Of a stretch of DNA of 64,000 nucleotides, positions 49,139-61,501 are shown in pieces. The notes beneath the pieces were generated by a model. That model searched no databases. It was not told the DNA's origin and saw only the letters and a program-made list of their open reading frames with translations. Each line of letters starts with the position of its first letter. Position 1 is the stretch's first letter. The position numbers were made by a program, and so were the translations under genes. This DNA comes from Anticarsia gemmatalis (lineage: Eukaryota; Arthropoda; Insecta; Lepidoptera; Erebidae): NCBI RefSeq assembly GCF_050436995.1, contig NC_134745.1:9982001-10046000 (forward strand), in the 5' to 3' direction.

Positions 49139-49228
49139 CTGATGATAGCGATGAGGATGATACTGATTTAGGATGCGCACCATTAACTGCGCATCCTATA
49201 GTACTATCATCCTCATCCCTATCATCAG
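49139..49228. repeat. Long hairpin with 41-base arms
   Basis: 49139-49179 and 49188-49228 are inverted copies with about five or six mismatches around an 8-base loop (CCATTAAC). The loop-proximal GGATGCGCA and the GATGAGGATGATA parts match exactly. The left arm could encode Asp-rich residues (DSDDSDEDD), as in the start of some transposases, but no longer frame is present. Confidence 0.75.
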
Positions 49229-50135
49229 ATTTGCACTATTAACTGAATAAATTAATTTTATTTAACTTTAATTTCATTGTTTTATTTAATTGATCCTAAT
49301 TAATACTAAACTAGGAGAGGTCTCCGTGCGGTGTTAAAAGTAGGGCTGGTCGCCCTATACGATTTTGCTTAAACAATTAGATTCACAACAACAATTTGTA
49401 AAAAGCTAATTCAAAAATAATTGAATCGAATATAATTATTTTAGATTCGATTTTTTCGCTATCGATTTTGATCAATACTTCTACAACCCTAGTCAAAACA
49501 GTTTGACATCTGTCATTCTAATCAAGCTATATTTTAAAGACTATAATTAAAATGTTTTACTAATTAAAATTTTACTTACCCAGCCTCTAATGATGAGTTT
49601 TATATTATGTATGTAACGAAAGAAACGTAGGTATCTTTTTTAAATGGAATTTGGTGAAATTAGAGTAACCTCGAGAGGGTTAGGGGTACCAACATGATAA
49701 AATAAACGATTTGAACGACTCATGAAATACACCGTTTGGGACGTCCGGGGCTTCTATTCAAGAACCAGCCCATGTTACGTATCTATTACGAAACTCATTT
49801 TAATATGGATGATAATTAATGTAACGGGTAACTAACGGACATTCCCAGATATTAATATTAAACGTATTTTATTTACTGTTCGTTATTATGAAACTTTAAA
49901 GTTCGTCAATAGTATCAATTATAAAAGACGCGTTAGCATCTAATAAAATAACTTGAAATATTTACTAAGGCACTCAGGAAGCAATTATCGAAGTGATCCC
50001 AAAAAATAATAGCACAAAACCGATCACGCGACGAAGGATTTAGTCTTCATCCGAAATACTCACAGAATTAATTTAGAAACAAATTTAAATTTCGATTAGA
50101 AGTTTATTTAAGAAGCGACGAGTATTGGCAGAACG

Positions 50136-50151
50136 TGACCTCGAGTGACCT
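50136..50151 (-). promoter_or_regulatory. DR4-like nuclear receptor site
   Basis: On the minus strand AGGTCA-CTCG-AGGTCA, two perfect half-sites in direct repeat with a 4-base spacer. This is the recognition form of several nuclear receptor dimers. No neighbouring gene is identified. Confidence 0.4.
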
Positions 50152-50589
50152 CCGCTGATCCCGTCACGTCAAACAACACACTTTTAATAAATTAAGCTTA
50201 GGTGAGTCCTGTTTTTCAAGATAGTCTATATTAAATTACTTTCGTTCTCGCCATCAATCATTAAATATTTTGCTTTAAGACTATTTTTCAGGAAACGTAG
50301 AACGGTAAAGCGTCTCGAATTTTAAGCATGCTCCATTCAAAGTTCTTATCTTTATCCCGCTATTTTAACTTAGTCGATACTAAAATGAGAGTCACGTTTT
50401 TACTTTAAGGATTAATATTGCAGAAGTTAACGAACTTTCGAGCGTGTCTGGTAAAAGATACTAGTTGCAAAGCCTGGAGGGACTACGGTTAGGAAGTTTG
50501 TTAGTAAACAACTCATTCAAGAATTGGTAATGGTCGGCACTTTCTAATTTTAGTAGTTATCTACCTTATTTTATCAAGTTAAGGCGCTT

Positions 50590-50760
50590 ATAGTTAGTTG
50601 CGTTCACTAGTCGGTAAACAATTTGTGGGTTAAGCAACTTGGCATGGACAGCCTATTCAGGGTGGTCGCTTTTTGGTTACAGGTTTAATTGAGATAACAG
50701 TCGTTAGGTCATGTCAAAGATCTTCTGTAGAGTGTAAGTAGACCCCTAACTATACAATAA
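50590..50760 (+). repeat. Dispersed repeat (TCGGTAAACAA type)
   Basis: GCGTTCACTAGTCGGTAAACAA...TTAAGCAACTTGGCATGGACA...GGTGGTCGCTTTTTGG resembles the copy at 4441 onward and a shorter one at 60765-60840. Family name uncertain. Confidence 0.45.
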
Positions 50761-51725
50761 AATAAAAAAATATTTCAAGGTGCCAGTTATAAAAATGGTA
50801 ATATACCAGAGTGCACTCGTATGTTATTTTTTAAACGTATAGCAAAAAGTCCCCACTTTTCGCAAACTCACAAACAGATGCTTCAGACAGTAACTATAGA
50901 AGCAAAGTAAAACAGCAGCCAGTGTTAGCTAATTTATTACGGGACGAATGGAACACTTTGAACATAATTATGACATGAGCAAGTTGCTTTTGTTGGACGT
51001 TCGTTTGCATAGGTCCAAGGAATGAATACCTTTTAAACATTTACGATAGCAGGTCCCGTAATTCTGTTTTACTAATATTATGTATGCAGAACGCGTTAGA
51101 GTGTTATGGGAGATGTCATAAAACTAGAATTTCCTGTATTTTTACCCTTCTAACACGTGTTAAACTGATATAAGGACACATAAGAGAGAAAATTGAATTT
51201 TGACAAATGGACAATGTTCGAATGGAAATAGCAACATATAAAATTTTCCTCTCATGCATATCGCCTATGTAGTATGTACTTAGTCCTACACAAGTTTTCC
51301 TTACCGAACAATTTACTGAGGAGTTTAAAAATATGTCTTCATAAAACTAATTTAAATATTATGAGATTATAATGCCTCTTAAATCTCAAGTTGATTAAAT
51401 TAAGAAACTTTTGTATTTCAAAACAAAATTAATTAGACGGGACTTTGTTTCAAAATTATAATTTAAGTTTAAGAAAACTAGCACACTTATTATGCAACTA
51501 TTAATAAACTCAAACATTTGTTCACCCTACACAAAGTCTCGGAGAAAACACTTAAATGAATCAGTGATACAACACTTTGGAATAAGAAAACAAAACTGAG
51601 ATGTCTTCAAACTGTATCTTATTTTACCTCAGAAAACAACTTTAGTAGAGTGCAGCACTTCTAATGTGTAGCTATTAATATTAACGTGGATAACTTTCAT
51701 CGAAACACCGAAGTGGGTAGTTAGA

Positions 51726-51830
51726 CTAGTTATCTTCGTATCGGCTGAACTTGCAGAGTCTCCTCACGGCACTGTACCCTTTCTCAAGGCTGATCCTCGC
51801 CGCCAAAACTTTGCCGGACAACTTTCCCAT
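51726..51830 (-). CDS. Candidate small ORF of 34 aa, unproven
   Basis: ATG at 51830 in a favourable context (A at -3, G at +4) to TAG at 51726, preceded by an in-frame stop. The peptide starts MGKLSGKVLAARISLEKG and is basic, with normal amino-acid balance. The stretch is clearly richer in GC than its surroundings. No homologue is recognised and no splice partner is visible. It may be a terminal exon, a real small protein, or a conserved non-coding block. Confidence 0.2.
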   Translation of the reverse strand: MGKLSGKVLAARISLEKGYSAVRRLCKFSRYEDN

Positions 51831-54800
51831 AATCCGCCTTTAAATCATTCTCTTGTGATTGCTTCAATTGAGCTGGCGTTCTGCGTCTCGCTCAATAGAA
51901 TCACTTCTATAATAAATCTCATATTTCAATTTCGTTCCGATTATTCTAACCGAAACGACGACGTTTTGTAGACGAAACTTTAACTTAAATTAACATGATA
52001 ACTATATGTTAGAGTCCGGTGCCTTCTTAAAGTATTTAAGCTTAAAAATCAAAAGCTAAAAATAATCATACTCTCCAGATTTCAGAGTTTACAACCGAGA
52101 AAATATCTACAGAATCTACAGTTGGTATTCTTGCTGTTATAGTACCTGACAACAACGGTCTTCATTAACGGTATTGGATAAAGATTTTAGGCAAATATGC
52201 GTTAATACATTTAATATAGACGGGTAACAAAACGTGCCTTGGGCGAATTTGACCCGGACGAGGGATTGGTAGATGGGATTTTGTAATCCGTTCACACGAT
52301 CGTACAAAAAGTCGGTCCGTCACGAATCTACTCATACTTAAACATTATTATTGTGTGTATATGAAGCCCTCTCCACACAATGGCGTCTCCTCGGCCCGCT
52401 GAAAATCCCTTTCCTTTTATTCATGAAGAATTTTAGTGTGACATACATACCCCATAAAATTCTCTACGATATTATAATTCTTTGCAATTTACTTTTATAT
52501 TTACTACTTAAGTACCTACTAACGTATTATTCACATTATAATATTAAATATTTTATGACCAGCAGCGGACGTTTCGAAAAATGTCATGAAGTGTGATTTC
52601 CAAGACCCAGTCCTGTATGAGAAGGTAATTTATTTACAGGAGTGGGAAGACTTTTCGAGCAAGAGAAAAAAAACCTGAGATTTTGGGGTGAACATACGCG
52701 CCTTAACATTACTCTTGTACTTGAAATGAGAACCAATACCTACTCTACGCTCTCTTCAGGATATTTAGAAGGCTTTACATTTTGTACAAGAATAAAACGT
52801 TTAATTTTCATTCCCAACATTAAAGTTACATTAACGCATTACATTAATGTTTTAATACTTAATCAAAAGTATTTACCATTAAAACCTATTAATAACCTAC
52901 TTCAAAAAATATTTAGTTAAATTGCGTATAAAGAAATTACTCTGTGCAGTGAATGCAAAGAACACCGATTATGATGTCATATTGTTTCTTGCAGTATAAA
53001 AGCTGACCGAAAACATTACAGGATTAGTCAAATAGCATAACAATTTTAATACTTTTGGCAAGATTTTCTTTAGTTTGTCGTCGAGTCGCGGATAATACAA
53101 ATTGTTTTGTGCTAGTGAGATTAAGAGATTAAGTTTACTGTTCTTAAATTGTAATACGTAAGTGGATTTATCTTCTAGACTTCTTCTTTAGATGTCCAGT
53201 ACCTACTATAAAGAAAGACTATACAAGCTAAATTGAACTAATTTTTTTTATATGTGTTTGTTTAAAGTTATTTACATTATTTAGCGACTTGGATTCATAT
53301 CCGATGTGATTTCAATTATCAAATAATTGAAAAGTATACAATTCTGTAAGCACGTGTTTATAATTTTAAAAACTCACAGTTATTAATAATACTAAATTGA
53401 TATACGTCATTTGTACTCCGTTTCGCGAAGTTTATTGCTTGATTACAATCGTGTTTTGGTCACAGGTGCTACGGATTGGAGAGAACGAATTGTGTCGTGT
53501 TTCTCTTATTGTCAATGTATGCCTGGAGTCGTAATGATTTATACACGAACATAATTTGTACGGTTCATATACTGTTCGTTAGAACATAACCAATATGCTA
53601 TTACGGCAATTAATTGATTACTATAATATTATCGTGTATCATATTGGTACTAGATTTTTCAAATCTTGGATCAACAATTTAGAATTAAAAAAAAATTAGA
53701 TTGAGACCACAGTAGGACATTCTAGAACACCGCATTGGTGGTTTTAGTTTGAAAACTTTATATGTATGTAATGTACTCGTATGTATTTACTTAGTATTAA
53801 CGTCTACGAACCAAACACCGTTGACACAACAATGTAGAGTCCTAGTTTGTGCTACGATTATGTTTGCGATATAAGTTGACATAATTAATATTAACATTTT
53901 TTTTATAAACGTAATCACTTTACATTTTAGAAGCAAAACAAATCTGCAAAGCGATAAATTTAAAACCTATCATGTATTCCCAAATTTCGTCGCAAATTTT
54001 AAATTGATTTTTTTGTAAACCTACCTGCGTAACGATATAGAATAAAATTAAAAAGACATTTTTGCAATGTTAAAGCCATTTCTCTTGTACGAAACAAATT
54101 GGTGAGATCAGTAGACTTTGATAAATTGTGAATGCAGAGCCTTTAAGCCAAAAGTCAACAGATAGCCAGTGACCTGATCTAACTCAATGTATTTTTAATC
54201 CGGACGGATTTTGCCTGAGGTGGTGAAACCATTGCGCTAATTGAAGATTATGTTCGGCCCACAAATATTCAAGATTAAAAACGTGACGTAATTTAAATGT
54301 CTCTTGAAAATAAGGTTTTAAAGTTGTTTGACTTTGAGGTGTTCTATTTAAAGACAGGCACCAAATTTTAAATTATCCTTGTGTTGTTACTTTTAAAAAT
54401 ATTCTAACAAATAGTATGTTTTTAAAAGTAATCGTATACGTTTACATATTTTACTATGCGAAGTACTCGTAACCGGCGGTCCTTTATGACAAGATGTATG
54501 GATGTGAGTGAGTAAAGGAAGTTTGTAATGATCGTACTAAGTAGCGTTCTTTGGTCTTTGCCTATTCCTATTGGAAAAATGAGTATGTATGTATATATGT
54601 ATGCTAATACAGACTAAGGACCCAAAACATAAACTTTACTTGTGCTGTGCGTGCCTCAAAGCTGAAACTTTTCTATTGCGTTATAGACGTCTCCAATCCC
54701 AGTCATATAATATTATCAATGTTGTCTTAAGATAGATGACATCATACAATTACTTTAACTTAACATCTATATCGTAATTTCAGATCCAATGTCAGTCGAT

Positions 54801-56470
54801 ACCACCTCTAAGCCACGTCAAAGCTACTGTCTTCAAAACCCATTAATGATTACTTAATAATTATTGTATAATTAGTGAATGACAATTACTATAGACAAGT
54901 ACGTGCCATCTGATGTTTCCACGTACCGCATTCACCGCTGTAATTAATATTAATTGTTTGTCATGTTTCGTAATTAACACATGCCTAGTATCTATGTAGG
55001 TATAAAGTCATTATTACTCATTATTGAAGTTATTAATGATTTTAATGGAAATGAGCAACGTCAACAAGGACTACTGTGAACGACCTTTTTATTTCGGACA
55101 TGTATTTATATGATTTATGTTTTACCATTATAAATAGGTATCGGTTAGCTGATGGCAGTGGAATATTGCCAGAATTTTTCATATATTTGTTGTTCATTTA
55201 TCTATCAGGTTTATTTGACACTTATCCATGAGCAGCGAAACTAGACCTGGGTCTTTATGTCTTCTGTTGTTGTTGTTGTCTCATTATTATTATTGGTTTA
55301 TTCAGATACAGTTATGACAAGTTTCTACTATTCAAACAAAGAGTTCATACAAAACAAAAACATGTTGATGGTCCGCCAAATTGGACAATACAATTTATGT
55401 ACACAAAGCTACACTATAAATTAAATTAACTAGCAGCCGATTGTTTTCGCTACATTCCGCATTTTCCTTTAAAGGGATTAATTAAAGTGTTTCTGCCTGA
55501 TCGAGCAGAAATTGCATTTTCAAAGCGTTCTTATTAATTTATGATGAACTTTCTTACAAAATAAATTGCGCAAAGAATATTAATGCAAATATCTTTTTAA
55601 AATTCTTTCACCTGAAGTAACCAGTAATTGCGCTTCTTTTATACTCAGCGTCGGTACGTTATTTTCTTTTAAACCTTTCTTTATAACACAAACCTTTTGC
55701 TTTCTATACTTTAAAACAATTGAAACCAAGTAGTTTTTATTGCCTATATGTCTACATTTTCAATAAGAGATTATTGAGTGAATTGGGCTTATAAAAAAGT
55801 TAAACAGCTGTTTTTAGTACGTGTATACTAGAGCATAGGTTGAACAGTTTAACTCTTAGTTAAAGGACAGTACATACCAATAGTTAAAAGAAAAATACAC
55901 ATAACACAGGTTTCTTTTCAGCTCACTTCAAAATAAAAAAGCAAAAAGTTGGCATTTTCGCTGGACTACCTGGTAATAGTATTTGACATTCTTGAATCAT
56001 AAAAAGATGATAGCGTCAGAGCACTTTCAAAACAAGCGTATCGTTTTAAAGAGTATCAAGTTCGATCGCGGTTAGGCCTTTGTTAATTGATCGGTTTTCC
56101 ACTTGAATGGGCGGCACGGTACAGGGAACACGCCGGCGCCCACATGTTTCATTATAACCCGCTTTTCACGACAATGAACAAACAAATCTATGCACGGATA
56201 CGTTACAGGCGTTTTGAATTTGTACCTCGAATTTCTAGGAAAAATACGATATGAAATATGGAATGCATTATTTATAGGTACGTGGCCAGTTTCTGAACGG
56301 ATTTGAAGATACTTGCAGGTAAATGTGAGTGTGGTAGATATTCAAAGCTAGTTCGATGAAAGTATTATCAGCTTTGTGTATTTTCTTATTCGAAACGGTG
56401 CAGTACTTTTTGTAAGACGGAGAAACGCTTAAACATTAAATGTACCGTAACCAACATTACACATATTAAT
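51831..56470. other. Gene-free region with scattered repeats
   Basis: Frames at 52351-52596 and 52642-52920 are AT-driven and domain-free. A repeat tail lies at about 54490-54610. No gene is supported. Confidence 0.4.
54490..54610 (-). repeat. Repeat tail of the 'TAGGCAAAGACCAAAG' family
   Basis: The reverse complement reads TAGGCAAAGACCAAAGAACGCTACTTAGTACGATCATTACAAACTTCC, nearly matching 58430-58520. This module is a familiar tail of lepidopteran dispersed elements. Confidence 0.55.
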
Positions 56471-56640
56471 GACTGCCTCCGTGGCGCAGGTTAGATCACG
56501 ACGCCGCTACTATTGTGTCGGGAGGTCGTGGGTTCGTTTCCAATTGTTTCGGGTCTGGTTGTACTATGTGTATCCGTTGTTTGTACGTTTGTAAAACACA
56601 AGAGCTATTTTTAAGTGCGGGAGTTGTCTTGTCAAGATAG
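56471..56640 (+). mobile_element. tRNA-derived SINE, nearly complete
   Basis: GCCTCCGTGGCGCAGGTTAG supplies a tRNA-like head and A box, and GTCGTGGGTTCGTTTCC the B box. The same GTTTCGGGTCTGGTTGTACT tail as the copy in CDK10 intron 4 follows. Confidence 0.75.
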
Positions 56641-56929
56641 ATACCTAGATACCTATATAGATTGAAATTCAAGTGAGATAAAATTATAAATCTTCCTGTA
56701 CATAATTGCTATATGTATATACTTATACAAAACTCTATACAACTCACGTAATATCTCCATGTAATATCAATATCTGAACCATGAGATGTATCGGCAGATG
56801 TTTTTATAATCCGGTCACACAATATAACTCAGTTGCTAAGGAATTTTACACGTATATGTTACATACAATTTACCTTTCGCAATCCAGATGGGTATATACC
56901 TATATTGTTAGTACACGTCACTTACGTAA

Positions 56930-57180
56930 ATCTATATTAATATAAAAAGCTGAAGAGTTTGTTTGTTTGTTTAAACGCGCTAATCATAAGAAGTACTGGT
57001 CCGATTTGAAAAAATATTTCAGTTTTAGACAGCCCATTTATCGAGGAAGGCTATAGGCGATACATCATCACGCTACGCCCAATAGGAGCAGAGTGTCAGT
57101 AAAAATGTTACACAAACGGGGAAAATTATGACCAATTCTCTCTTATGTGACGCAAGCGAAGTTGCGCGGGTCAGCTAGTC
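56930..57180 (-). mobile_element. Lepidopteran ATTAGTATAGAT-type repeat (inverted copy)
   Basis: Begins TCTATATTAATATAAAAAGCTGAAGAG and ends CGCAAGCGAAGTTGCGCGGGTCAGCTAGTC. Confidence 0.7.
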
Positions 57181-58412
57181 CATTATATTTTTACTACTGG
57201 CACTGATGTTGTACAAAGGTTTTCTTTTTGTTCAGTGTGATGGACAGTCTGGATTTATTTCCTAAGGTTCCTACTCACTGGAGTTATGACTGAAGCAGGC
57301 TGCCGTGTTTTATGAAGTGGGATTACATCTATAGACCAAGAGCTACTAAGCTTCTAGGCCGAGGCCAATGTAGTATGGCCAAAATGTCGAGATTTAGAAT
57401 TTACTACTGTTTATATGTTCTTTACGTTTTGGGCCCTCTGGAGCACGTGTTAAGTACTAATAGTTTAGTCTAAATTTGAAACGCGTTATTCGACTTCGTG
57501 ACTTAATATTAGGTAAATAAGTAATTGTCTAGAAACTAAGTACCTATTAAGTGAAAGAGATGGAATATTCATTGAATATTAGTAATTATGAATAAGCGGT
57601 TGAGACGAAGTGCTTATAAATGAGAACGTAGGCCAAGGTTAAGCTATTGTTTATAGCAAAGGTTTGGGATCAGACAAATAAATACACGAATTCCCGTCAC
57701 GCTGGTCACGCTTTACCACCCAAAACTAATTTCAACGATACATAAGTAATATTTCCTGATATTTAGGAGCTGTTTATTGGATTGTAACTTTGAGGATAAT
57801 GTATTTATTACTATTTCGGTCTGGGGTCTCAATTGTTTTGTTGTGTTTTGCTATGAAACTATTAAGGCCAGCTATTATAAGACTGACTTGTAAGTTTACA
57901 CTCGAAGTGGATTTAGTGAGCTTTATTAAAAACTGTAGCTATTTTAAAAGTTGACTTTATAAAATTAAATTAAAACTATTTTCTCTTTTCTTACGTAATT
58001 TGATTTCTAGCTTCTAAGCAAATTCCACAGCAAAAGCAGTGATTTTAATGGTAAATTGTCAGTTTTTAAATGTTAATAAATATAATATATATACCTACAT
58101 ACATTCCGACCCAAGAACATAGTGTAACTATCTGGAAGTAATTATCACTAGTGTGAACGTCTTTATGCACTCGTGGAGATGCAAAACCGCGAAGACGATC
58201 GCTGACACGTTGAGCATGATTTATTACTGCAGTTTGTGTAGATTATTTTTACATCTTTCACAGTATGTCATACAAAAAGTTTGCATTTGATTAAATACCT
58301 TTCACCGCCCTTAATCTATCTCTTTCCGAGTTACATACCTACACATGTATATTATAGTTACGACATAAGTTTTATTTCACTTATATCCAGCTAGGTATAC
58401 ATCTATTTCAAT

Positions 58413-58520
58413 ATGAATACATACATAAATAGAATCACGCCTTCTTTCCAAAGGGGTAGGCAAAGACCAAAGCGCTACTTGGTACGATCCTTACAAACTT
58501 CCTTTGCTTCATTCACATTC
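58413..58520 (+). repeat. Repeat tail of the 'TAGGCAAAGACCAAAG' family
   Basis: AATAGAATCACGCCTTCTTTCC...GGGGTAGGCAAAGACC matches, inverted, the element at 54490-54610. The 92-codon frame over it is a by-product. Confidence 0.55.
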
Positions 58521-59079
58521 ATTCATTTCAGTATGAACTCATTGTTATTGTCTTTCCATTTAGAATGCCATGGAGTAAGAAAAAGTGGAGGTTATAAATT
58601 GCATTCCTTTTATTTGTTGTTATGCAATAAGACGTTAGCCAGCATACAACATGTTGGCCAAAACGATGTTAGGCATTTTAGGCCAACCTAAATAATTTCA
58701 TTTTAGCCCTGGTTCCTTTGAAACGAAGTCTAATTAAAATAAAGTTTAGAATTTGCACTAACGTGTTACACCGCAAGAGAAATACAATGGCAAATGTTAG
58801 CTAAGTTTAAAACCACATAAAATGTTCTGAGCAATTATCTTACTCGGCGTTTAGAATAGTTTTAGCTGCACGAAAGTTAAATCGAACGAGTTGAGAGAGC
58901 TTCTACAAAGGTGACATAATGGAGAATGTTACTAGGTATGCCAAATCGCTTGAAATTTTGACTCAGTAAAGCCTGTACATGTACATGAAAACTAGTTTTT
59001 GTTTTAGTCAAAAATACCAAGTAGTTTTGATTTTACAAGCATTCAAAGTTTCAAAAAATATCGAGTCCCGCTAACAGCG

Positions 59080-59268
59080 TGACGTCATAGTACACCATGC
59101 CGCGCGGGCCGTGTCCCGCTTAATATCAAGTCTACAGCCGTAGATGTAATAGCTTATGCAGTATTTTGTTGTGTTTTCGTCTGCTTATTACATTTAAAGT
59201 GTAATAATAGTAAATATTATTAAAAAAGACTATGTGAGCCAGACTTAGCGTAATGTACAATGACGTCA
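59080..59268. repeat. Inverted pair of TGACGTCA (CRE) palindromes
   Basis: TGACGTCATAGTACA at 59080-59094 is inverted with one mismatch at 59254-59268. CpG-rich blocks lie next to each (CCGCGCGGGCC and GTTCGCGCGG). It may be a foldback transposon or a paired ATF/CREB-type binding region. Confidence 0.5.
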
Positions 59269-59832
59269 CAACGGTTCGCGCGGTTACATCTTGTTTTACT
59301 TATAAATCGGAAACTAATTGACGTATCAAAGTAATTCTTTCACTAGTATTTTTTATTTTTAACAGAGAATATGGAGAGCTAATAATCCAAATTTGTTAAC
59401 ATTCTCCATTATCATATAGAAAAATATTATTATTATTAACTGTCAAATATCTCCCAAAAGATTTTTCAGCATTTTTTTTATGTACTTACTTCAGATACTA
59501 ATTTTCCAAAACCAGGGTAACTAGTCTTAAAAATTTGCCTCGACCTAAAGAAATCAGGAAAAACGAACTCATTTTTTACTCTCTTAATAAAACGGTCACA
59601 TTATGAGGCAGGAATTTATGAAATGTAAATAAGTACATTATCCTTATGACATGCAAAACAGTGGGTCGGCACCTGCCTTCAAGTTGACGGGTAAATATTC
59701 TTTAAAACGTCGCCAAAAGTTATTCATTACTTTGTACATTAAACACAAGACACAGAGGAATGATTATTAAAAATATTTTAGTGAGAAATTCAAATATAAC
59801 ACTCGGGAAATAACGAGATCCTGGTCGAAATG

Positions 59833-59858
59833 TCAAGGTGAACAAAGGTCGGAGGTCA
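59833..59858 (+). promoter_or_regulatory. Cluster of nuclear-receptor-like half-sites
   Basis: TCAAGGTGA (one base from an FTZ-F1 site) is followed by AGGTCG-G-AGGTCA, a DR1-like pair with one mismatch at 59846-59858. No target gene is known in the window. Confidence 0.35.
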
Positions 59859-61092
59859 CGGAACAGTGTACTTTATTGCTATGTTGTGCAATTCGAAACT
59901 TCCTCCTTTAATTGGATGGCTTTATTTTCATAGAACAGTTTGTTTGACGTATCGCATTTCTATATACATTTGCTTTTATTAGTATTGCAGACAGTGTATA
60001 AAGCTTAACGAGTTCCGATGTTCAAGTTTGTTAAGGTATTGACGTTTATCGTTGACACGAAGACTACAGAATAACTATTGAACAATAATAATTGATAATT
60101 ATTATTCTGTATTTTACAAAAGACTCGAAATGAACTAATAGAATTCAATTCTACATTTCATTTTGCATTACTTTCCAAAATAAATAGTAAAAGGGTCTCG
60201 GATTACCGAAAATGGGAGTGGTGGGTACTAAACCGCGTAGGTTATTACCCCCAGAAAGGGTTCTTTGTCTACTTATTGTATTAACGTTTAGTTAGCATCT
60301 TTATATTTTTCTAATAGCCCGAAGCAGCAATGAATATATTAAAAAGCCTGAAAGTTTTATTACTCATCTTTGTTATAAAAGTAGATCCTGCGATGAAGAA
60401 AAAAATCGAAAAACTAGATCAAAAAGTAATTTATTTAATGTATTTGTATACATCTATAGCCTCGTTACAATAGAAGTAAAATAACTTATAGTATGTCACC
60501 GTTCGTTAGTTGTGAACTCAATAACAATCACTGTGTCGCCCCCGCACTCTCGAATATTCCTTTCAAGTCAAGTGCTTTATACTTATATTTTCCCTATTTC
60601 AGGAGATATTTAGTAGACCCTCGGGCATACACGGGTTTCCCGCAAAAAGTAAGTGCATTGAATACCACGCCCGTAAGTATGACATGTATTGTCGACTTTT
60701 TGCTACTATAAACTATTTTATGTACATAAAGAATGCGTTATTTTTGTCACAAGTTACTTAGAACCAGTTGCACTCACCAATAAGTAAACGAATGACTGGT
60801 TAAGCTGCTAGACGTATTTGATACTCGACTGACCATTACGACACAAAAATAAATAAGAATTTTTTTGTTTAATATGTATCAAATGGGAACAAAAGATAGA
60901 AGTAGGTAACAAACTTAAAGACGCGTTGGGAGATTTATATCGTGAAATGTATTACAGGATTTCACACGATTCTAGTATTATTATGAAATGAAAGTGTTTT
61001 CAATCTAGTTTGCGGGATTTATGACTTGTCTTTAGAAATAATAAAATAATAGTTTTACTTTTACTGAGTACGAGTGATATTTGCTCTCTCTC

Positions 61093-61143
61093 AAAATAAA
61101 ACATTTTATTTGTAGTAGAGCTACAAATAAAATGTTTTATTTT
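61093..61143. repeat. Perfect 23-bp hairpin
   Basis: 61093-61115 (ending TTTATTTGTAG) and 61121-61143 are exact reverse complements around the loop TAGAG. Very AT-rich except for the stem top. Confidence 0.8.
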
Positions 61144-61413
61144 TCGTTATAGCTATGGAATTAACCAATATATTTAGGTACTTTAAAATTATTTTATTTA
61201 TAAAATTCCATCCGAATCACAGTATTAATAAATTCGTAGTTTATCAAAGTGCAGTTGATACTATACTCTTAATTTCACGGCTTAAGAAAGCCTTCTTCCG
61301 AGAAAAAATATTGGCTAACCTTTTTTTTATTAGAAATTACTGTGAGTTCTTCATATATTTTCGAATTCTTCTAGAAATATCTGTAGATGTCAAATGCAAG
61401 TTTCAAATTGCAG

Positions 61414-61501
61414 TGTATTTCTCATTGGTGGGAACGGATGCCCCAAAGGTCGGAGGGCGAACTATTTTCAGTTAACTGCTTCAAGTCAGCTGCTATTTCA
61501 G
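61414..61501 (+). other. Candidate orphan exon
   Basis: Flanked by an acceptor (TTTCAAATTGCAG|TG) and a strong donor (CAG|GTGAGT). The 88-base segment is open in the frame starting CISHWWERMPQRSEGE, and its GC is higher than nearby. No protein family is recognised. It could be an exon of a non-coding RNA or of a gene running beyond the window. Confidence 0.25.

Larger units (their letters stand above)
47002..51725. other. Gene-free region upstream of the ZAD gene
   Basis: No coding series is supported. The 125-codon frame at 47490-47867 (minus) has no domain. Included are the hairpin at 49139-49228, a nuclear-receptor-like direct repeat at 50136-50151, and a dispersed repeat at about 50590-50760. 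Confidence 0.4.
57181..61080. other. Gene-free region
   Basis: Holds a repeat tail (about 58413-58520), a CRE-palindrome pair (59080-59268) and a nuclear-receptor-like cluster (59833-59858). Frames at 58413-58691 and 60493-60711 are repeat-derived or domain-free. Confidence 0.4.

Noticed and set aside
52351..52920. Two adjacent plus-strand ORFs of 81 and 92 codons
   Set aside because: Composition is Leu/Ile/Tyr-rich as expected of random AT-rich DNA; no homology or splice support.
56471..56545. Possible tRNA gene (A and B boxes)
   Set aside because: It cannot form a full cloverleaf and continues into a SINE tail shared with the CDK10 intron copy.
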